The notes under the pieces are model-generated. The model was not told where the DNA came from and did no database searches. It saw nothing but the letters and a program-made list of their open reading frames with translations. Shown here one piece after another: positions 51,677 to 55,096 of a stretch of 55,096 nucleotides of DNA. Each line of letters opens with the position of its first letter. Position 1 is the first letter of the stretch. Made by a program: the position numbers and the translations under genes. This DNA comes from Pseudoalteromonas sp. 0303 (GTDB lineage Bacteria; Pseudomonadota; Gammaproteobacteria; Enterobacterales; Alteromonadaceae): assembly GCF_013349995.1 (NCBI RefSeq), contig NZ_JABVXF010000011.1, forward strand, positions 1 to 55,096, written 5' to 3'.

Positions 51677-52723
51677 TTATTTCCGGCTAATTGTGCAGTG
51701 TTGTGTGCTTACCTTTCTTGCAGCTACATCAACGCTAATAACAACACCACAATTAGGAATTTCTATCCCTTCAAATACTCGCAAGTTCTTGCCTGTACTT
51801 GTGTTGTAAATTTGTGTGAAGCGTTCGCTTGCTATCTTTAACACCCAAGAGTGAGTGCTATTCCAAGTGATTTTTTCTGCTGCGCTCTGACTTGACGGCT
51901 CGCTACTATCTGTACCTGCAGGTATAGCCTTCTTCTCGCTGTCTTTTTTTAACTTTTGAACCTCTAAATAGGTAGCCCAGTTGCTATTTACTAATTTTTG
52001 TACTTCTTTCTTTACCTCATCAAGTGAAGAAATTTGTTCTTTCAAAGTCTCCGTTGTAGAAAGGACATTCCCTGTATAGGCATTCAGCGCATCAAGCTCT
52101 TGCTTGAAAGCATTTAATTGGCGGTCATAATCTTGATTATTTAACGCTGTCGGAATTGGTCTATCGGCTATTTGATTTAACATAGCGATGCTAGTCCTTT
52201 GCTCATTCTGAACACGCTCAACATCTAACATGGAGCGTTTGATAGCATTTAAATCATTATGTGTTGGCAGTGAGTCAATTTTGGTTAGCATCTCCTTTCG
52301 CAATTGCGAAACAGCCAATTCCAGCTGGCTAACAGTGACAGTTGGCTCAACCCCATTATCATCCTTATAAGTTTTCCCAAAAAAAGCAGGGATTGAACTG
52401 GTGGCACCAGGTTTTACCGGTTGCAATATACTAAACAGCCCATACCCAATAGCCCCAGCAAAAGCGACAGCAAGTACAATCTTAATTCTTGATTTTTTAT
52501 CCCTGCTAGGTACCTTTACCTGAGTCGCTTTTTTTCTGTTTTTTTCCTTTTTACCTGTATTCATTTTAGCTTCAGGCTGCTCATCATGACCATCGTCGTC
52601 TTCGCCATCTTCCTCTGGTAGAGAACTTAAAATTTCATCATGATTTTCATCACCCTCACCACGCTCAGCTTGAATTGCTTGGAGTGCATCTGGGAGTTCT
52701 TCACTTTTATTATGTTCTGACAT
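51677..52723 (-). CDS. dotF: DotF/IcmG-like inner-membrane protein (348 aa)
   Basis: A strongly acidic cytoplasmic N-terminus (residues 1-50) is followed by a lysine/arginine patch, one membrane segment near 83-103 (VLAVAFAGAIGYGLFSIL), a long coiled coil (about 130-250), and a C-terminal periplasmic domain ending with two cysteines (IPNCGVVI, QHCTISRK). This is the DotF layout; it is longer than Legionella IcmG (about 269), mainly in the coil. DotF lines the core complex beside DotG. It starts three bases before the dotE coupling point. Confidence 0.8.
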   Translation of the reverse strand: MSEHNKSEELPDALQAIQAERGEGDENHDEILSSLPEEDGEDDDGHDEQPEAKMNTGKKEKNRKKATQVKVPSRDKKSRIKIVLAVAFAGAIGYGLFSILQPVKPGATSSIPAFFGKTYKDDNGVEPTVTVSQLELAVSQLRKEMLTKIDSLPTHNDLNAIKRSMLDVERVQNEQRTSIAMLNQIADRPIPTALNNQDYDRQLNAFKQELDALNAYTGNVLSTTETLKEQISSLDEVKKEVQKLVNSNWATYLEVQKLKKDSEKKAIPAGTDSSEPSSQSAAEKITWNSTHSWVLKIASERFTQIYNTSTGKNLRVFEGIEIPNCGVVISVDVAARKVSTQHCTISRK

Positions 52724-52795
52724 ATTGCAGCGCCTAAATATTTAATGTGTATATTATTGTTAATATGCAAATGCCATTTAAAGTTATATTTTGTA

Positions 52796-52807
52796 AAATA
52801 TTCACTT
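52796..52807 (+). promoter_or_regulatory. Copy 7 of the AAATATTCACTT motif
   Basis: It overlaps the stop codon of dotG, in the 78-base gap before dotF. In the minus direction it reads AAGTGAATATTT and is 73 bases before the dotF ATG, again within the 60-75 base spacing but in the reversed orientation. Confidence 0.4.
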
Positions 52808-55096
52808 TTTTGTGCCCTTTTTAATTACAACATCTTCAAATAGAAAAATACCGACCTCTTCGCCATACGCGATCGTACCCGTATAAGGTCTATTCACATT
52901 TTCCATAAACACACTCGCTAACGATTCACCCAATGGTTCTGTAGCTCTAATCATTAATTCTTTACCGTCAAGACCTGAGTAAGAAACAACTTTACCTTCT
53001 TCATCGTATGTATCAGTTCTATCTCTTGATTCACCAACCGCTATTGCTGCACCTTGAATAAGTGAAGCGAACGTAAGGCCTCCAAACCGATACCAATAAT
53101 GCTTGTCAATATCACCATTCACACTTGCACTTCTGGTAGTTGGGTCAACTGCAAGCGCTTGAACTGGGTAACATTCTCTTTTTTCAGGGCAAAGACTCGT
53201 AACTGCGATAACAATATGATCGTATTTAAGGGCAACGACACCTTGGGCAGTGCCTCGGTATAGAGGGTGTGTGTGAGGTAAACCCATGAGATTGAATACA
53301 ACACGGCTATCTAAGTCTGTATTTACTGTCATTTGGTTTGCACCATATAAAACAGTACCAGATTGTAGTTTCAATAAATCCCCGCCAAAACTCGATGAAG
53401 CCTCACTTTTAGTAGCACTTCCAGTTATGTGATTTTGAGAAGGGGTCGTTGAACTAGACTCTGAATTAACTTTATTGTCTGTGTTTGCTTGTTGTGAAAA
53501 CGTTGCAACTGACGATGATGGTTTTGCCTTAAAATCACCATCATACTCTGACAGTTTCTGCTCCATACTTTGATATATCGCAGCGTATCGTCTATTTAGT
53601 CGAATGATCTCTTTATCCGTTAACGTACTTACGTCAAGTATTTTTGCAAGTTCAACTTCAGGTTCACCTTCTGAGCTAATTACCTCTTCATCTGCTTGAG
53701 TAGGGACATCATTTTTAAAACCACTATTGTTTTGTTCTTCTACTTGCTGCTTTTGCTCCGAGATAAATTCTTTTAACTTGCTGTTGGCGTCACGTTCAAC
53801 TGGCACTTCACCTTCTGGGATTTGAATCAGGGTACCGTCTTCTTTCGTGAAACCTTTACTCGTTAGAATGACTGCTTGACTATCTTCAAGAATAGGATTG
53901 CCTTGTGCATCGATGAGCGCACCGGTATTAGTTAGGTTTAGTCTACGACCTTGGTATCTAAGCGGGTAGCCATTAGCATCTACAATTTCATTGTTGTCGT
54001 TAACAAACGCTTGCTTTCCTTCAATGAGGACCGGTTTACCTAGCCTATCTACTAATAGCCCTCCTGCGGTTTTATACAATCCATTACCAAGAGATGTTAA
54101 TTTCCCCCCATTGGTAACTCTAAGCCCTTGGGGATCTAATGAAACGCCTTCACCATCTTGTAATACTGCACCCTTAGCAGGCATTCCTGATCTATTTTTC
54201 AGCTCTCCATTGTTTGTTAAAGCCACGACGTTACCTTCGGCATCAGTGACAGCTACACCGTCAGTTGTAAATAAACGTCCTCCTTCACCTACTTTTACAG
54301 GCTTGCCATTAAAAGTGATTGGTTTACCTTGATCATCAGTTAATAATCCATCACGGGTCATGTAAATATCACTGTTGCCTACGCGTCTCATTACAGGTCC
54401 ATCAGCACCACCATGGAGGTATTGACCATCACCATTTTGCAATAAAATACCTTCAACAGGCTCACCATTTACATCAACAATATTCCCTTTCTCGTTCATG
54501 TAAATTGGGTCACCATTTTGATCTAAAACTGCATTACCATTCTCATCAAATAGTTGACCGTTCTTACCTCTCCTTAAGCGTTTTCCTTTGTATGTAATGG
54601 ATTTACCGTTCTTATCAACTAATAAACCGTCTTTAGTTGATAAGATGCCAGAATCACCTAGCTTAATTAATTTATCATCCGAACCTGCCTTAAGTAATTC
54701 TCGACCCAATTTAGATTCAAACTCTAATCCATCCAAAGAAGCTAACTTGCCGTCAGGTGTAACAATCTCACCATTACTATTGAGTGATAATGGCTGACCG
54801 TTTTGATCTGTTAATAGCTCGCCGTTTTCATCGTACAAACGGCCATCAACACCCCTAACAACCTTTTTGCCTTTGTAATAAACTTGATTGCCGTTTTCAT
54901 CTTGTAATGCACCATCACGGCCAACACGGAAACCTTTATTTGAAGTGATTTTCTTCAGTTCCCTATTTATAAGATCATTCTTACTAGATATGTCTTCAAT
55001 GCCAAATCGATCCAAAGAAGCTAACTGACCATCTGGTGTTACAATCTGACCTTTGCTATTGAGTGATAATGGCTGACCGTTTTGATCTGTTAATAG
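52802..55096 (-). CDS. dotG: DotG/IcmE-like core protein with a repeat array, 5' end outside the window
   Basis: The frame is open to base 55096, so the start lies beyond the window. The visible 765 residues are: an array of Asp/Gly/Asn-rich repeats (up to about residue 420 of the visible part) with units like DENGNPVxxNGKxV and DQNGQPLSLN; a glutamate/glutamine-rich linker; and a C-terminal domain of about 190 residues (LQSGTVLYGANQMTVNTDLDS ... TGTIAYGEEVGIFLFEDV) that matches the VirB10-like end of DotG. DotG forms the channel between the membranes. Legionella IcmE (about 1048) also has a repeat region. No signal of breakage is seen. Confidence 0.85.
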   Translation of the reverse strand, partial: LLTDQNGQPLSLNSKGQIVTPDGQLASLDRFGIEDISSKNDLINRELKKITSNKGFRVGRDGALQDENGNQVYYKGKKVVRGVDGRLYDENGELLTDQNGQPLSLNSNGEIVTPDGKLASLDGLEFESKLGRELLKAGSDDKLIKLGDSGILSTKDGLLVDKNGKSITYKGKRLRRGKNGQLFDENGNAVLDQNGDPIYMNEKGNIVDVNGEPVEGILLQNGDGQYLHGGADGPVMRRVGNSDIYMTRDGLLTDDQGKPITFNGKPVKVGEGGRLFTTDGVAVTDAEGNVVALTNNGELKNRSGMPAKGAVLQDGEGVSLDPQGLRVTNGGKLTSLGNGLYKTAGGLLVDRLGKPVLIEGKQAFVNDNNEIVDANGYPLRYQGRRLNLTNTGALIDAQGNPILEDSQAVILTSKGFTKEDGTLIQIPEGEVPVERDANSKLKEFISEQKQQVEEQNNSGFKNDVPTQADEEVISSEGEPEVELAKILDVSTLTDKEIIRLNRRYAAIYQSMEQKLSEYDGDFKAKPSSSVATFSQQANTDNKVNSESSSTTPSQNHITGSATKSEASSSFGGDLLKLQSGTVLYGANQMTVNTDLDSRVVFNLMGLPHTHPLYRGTAQGVVALKYDHIVIAVTSLCPEKRECYPVQALAVDPTTRSASVNGDIDKHYWYRFGGLTFASLIQGAAIAVGESRDRTDTYDEEGKVVSYSGLDGKELMIRATEPLGESLASVFMENVNRPYTGTIAYGEEVGIFLFEDVVIKKGTKK
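54732..55096 (-). repeat. Near-identical DNA repeat inside dotG (period 279 bases)
   Basis: Bases 54732-54817 and 55011-55096 match closely; the last 42 of each copy are identical. Both encode an LLTDQNGQPLSLN...TPDG.LASLD unit. The period is 93 codons, so loss or gain of a copy keeps the frame. The second copy runs out of the window. Confidence 0.75.

Noticed and set aside
1..55096. CRISPR arrays, tRNA and rRNA genes
   Set aside because: No regularly spaced direct repeats and no tRNA-like cloverleaf sequence were seen by reading; a covariance search could still find one.

Overview
The window reads as part of a large conjugative plasmid or integrative conjugative element of an A+T-rich gammaproteobacterium. 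The host guess (marine Vibrio, Shewanella or Pseudoalteromonas type) rests only on base composition, gene style and family resemblance and is weak. No rRNA, tRNA or chromosomal housekeeping gene is visible. Two transfer-related machines, a tyrosine recombinase and many small unknown genes point to a mobile element. No replication initiator, relaxase or coupling protein lies in the window, so plasmid versus integrated element is undecided.

Left part (1-31 kb), accessory. It opens with a run of tiny plus-strand genes (0.16-3.2 kb), at least one broken by a frameshift. A UvrD-like helicase translationally coupled to small membrane proteins follows (3.9-6.6 kb, minus). Next come unknown genes, a very long AddA/RecB-like helicase (8.6-11.9 kb), and a tightly coupled seven-gene operon (13.0-17.2 kb) holding secreted proteins, a staphylococcal-nuclease-like protein without its catalytic set, and a HipB/HipA-like pair whose kinase motifs are eroded. 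A lipoprotein and a decayed lipoprotein pseudogene precede a geneless stretch (19.1-19.8 kb) with three strong hairpins and two small-RNA candidates. Then come a ribbon-helix-helix protein coupled to a tyrosine recombinase, a CoiA-like nuclease, a secreted DNA/RNA non-specific endonuclease, a ParB/sulfiredoxin-fold-like protein, and a lone UmuD-like protein.

Middle (31-46.7 kb). A type I signal peptidase and small unknowns are followed by a complete-looking minus-strand type IV pilus operon of the IncI thin-pilus kind: a TcpQ/PilL-like periplasmic protein, PilN secretin, two class III prepilins, a membrane-anchored protein, PilQ ATPase, PilR, PilO, PilP-like proteins and a secreted protein that could be an adhesin. 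A prepilin peptidase is not in the window.

Right part (46.9-55.1 kb). A type IVB (Dot/Icm, IncI-type) secretion gene block runs on the minus strand in the order dotG-dotF-dotE-dotP-dotN-dotO, the same order as icmE-G-C-D-J-B of Legionella. DotG is cut by the window edge and carries a long array of Asp/Gly/Asn-rich repeats. This block should build the DNA-transfer channel, with the pilus module probably stabilising mating pairs.

The observations most worth testing are a 12-bp motif (AAATATTCACTT) recurring seven times, four of them 60-75 bases upstream of start codons; the tandem hairpin/small-RNA locus at 19.3-19.64 kb; two related intergenic structured elements at 23.4 and 27.6 kb; a 17-bp inverted repeat bracketing a structured segment at 29.6-29.85 kb; and the operon built around an apparent HipA pseudokinase.
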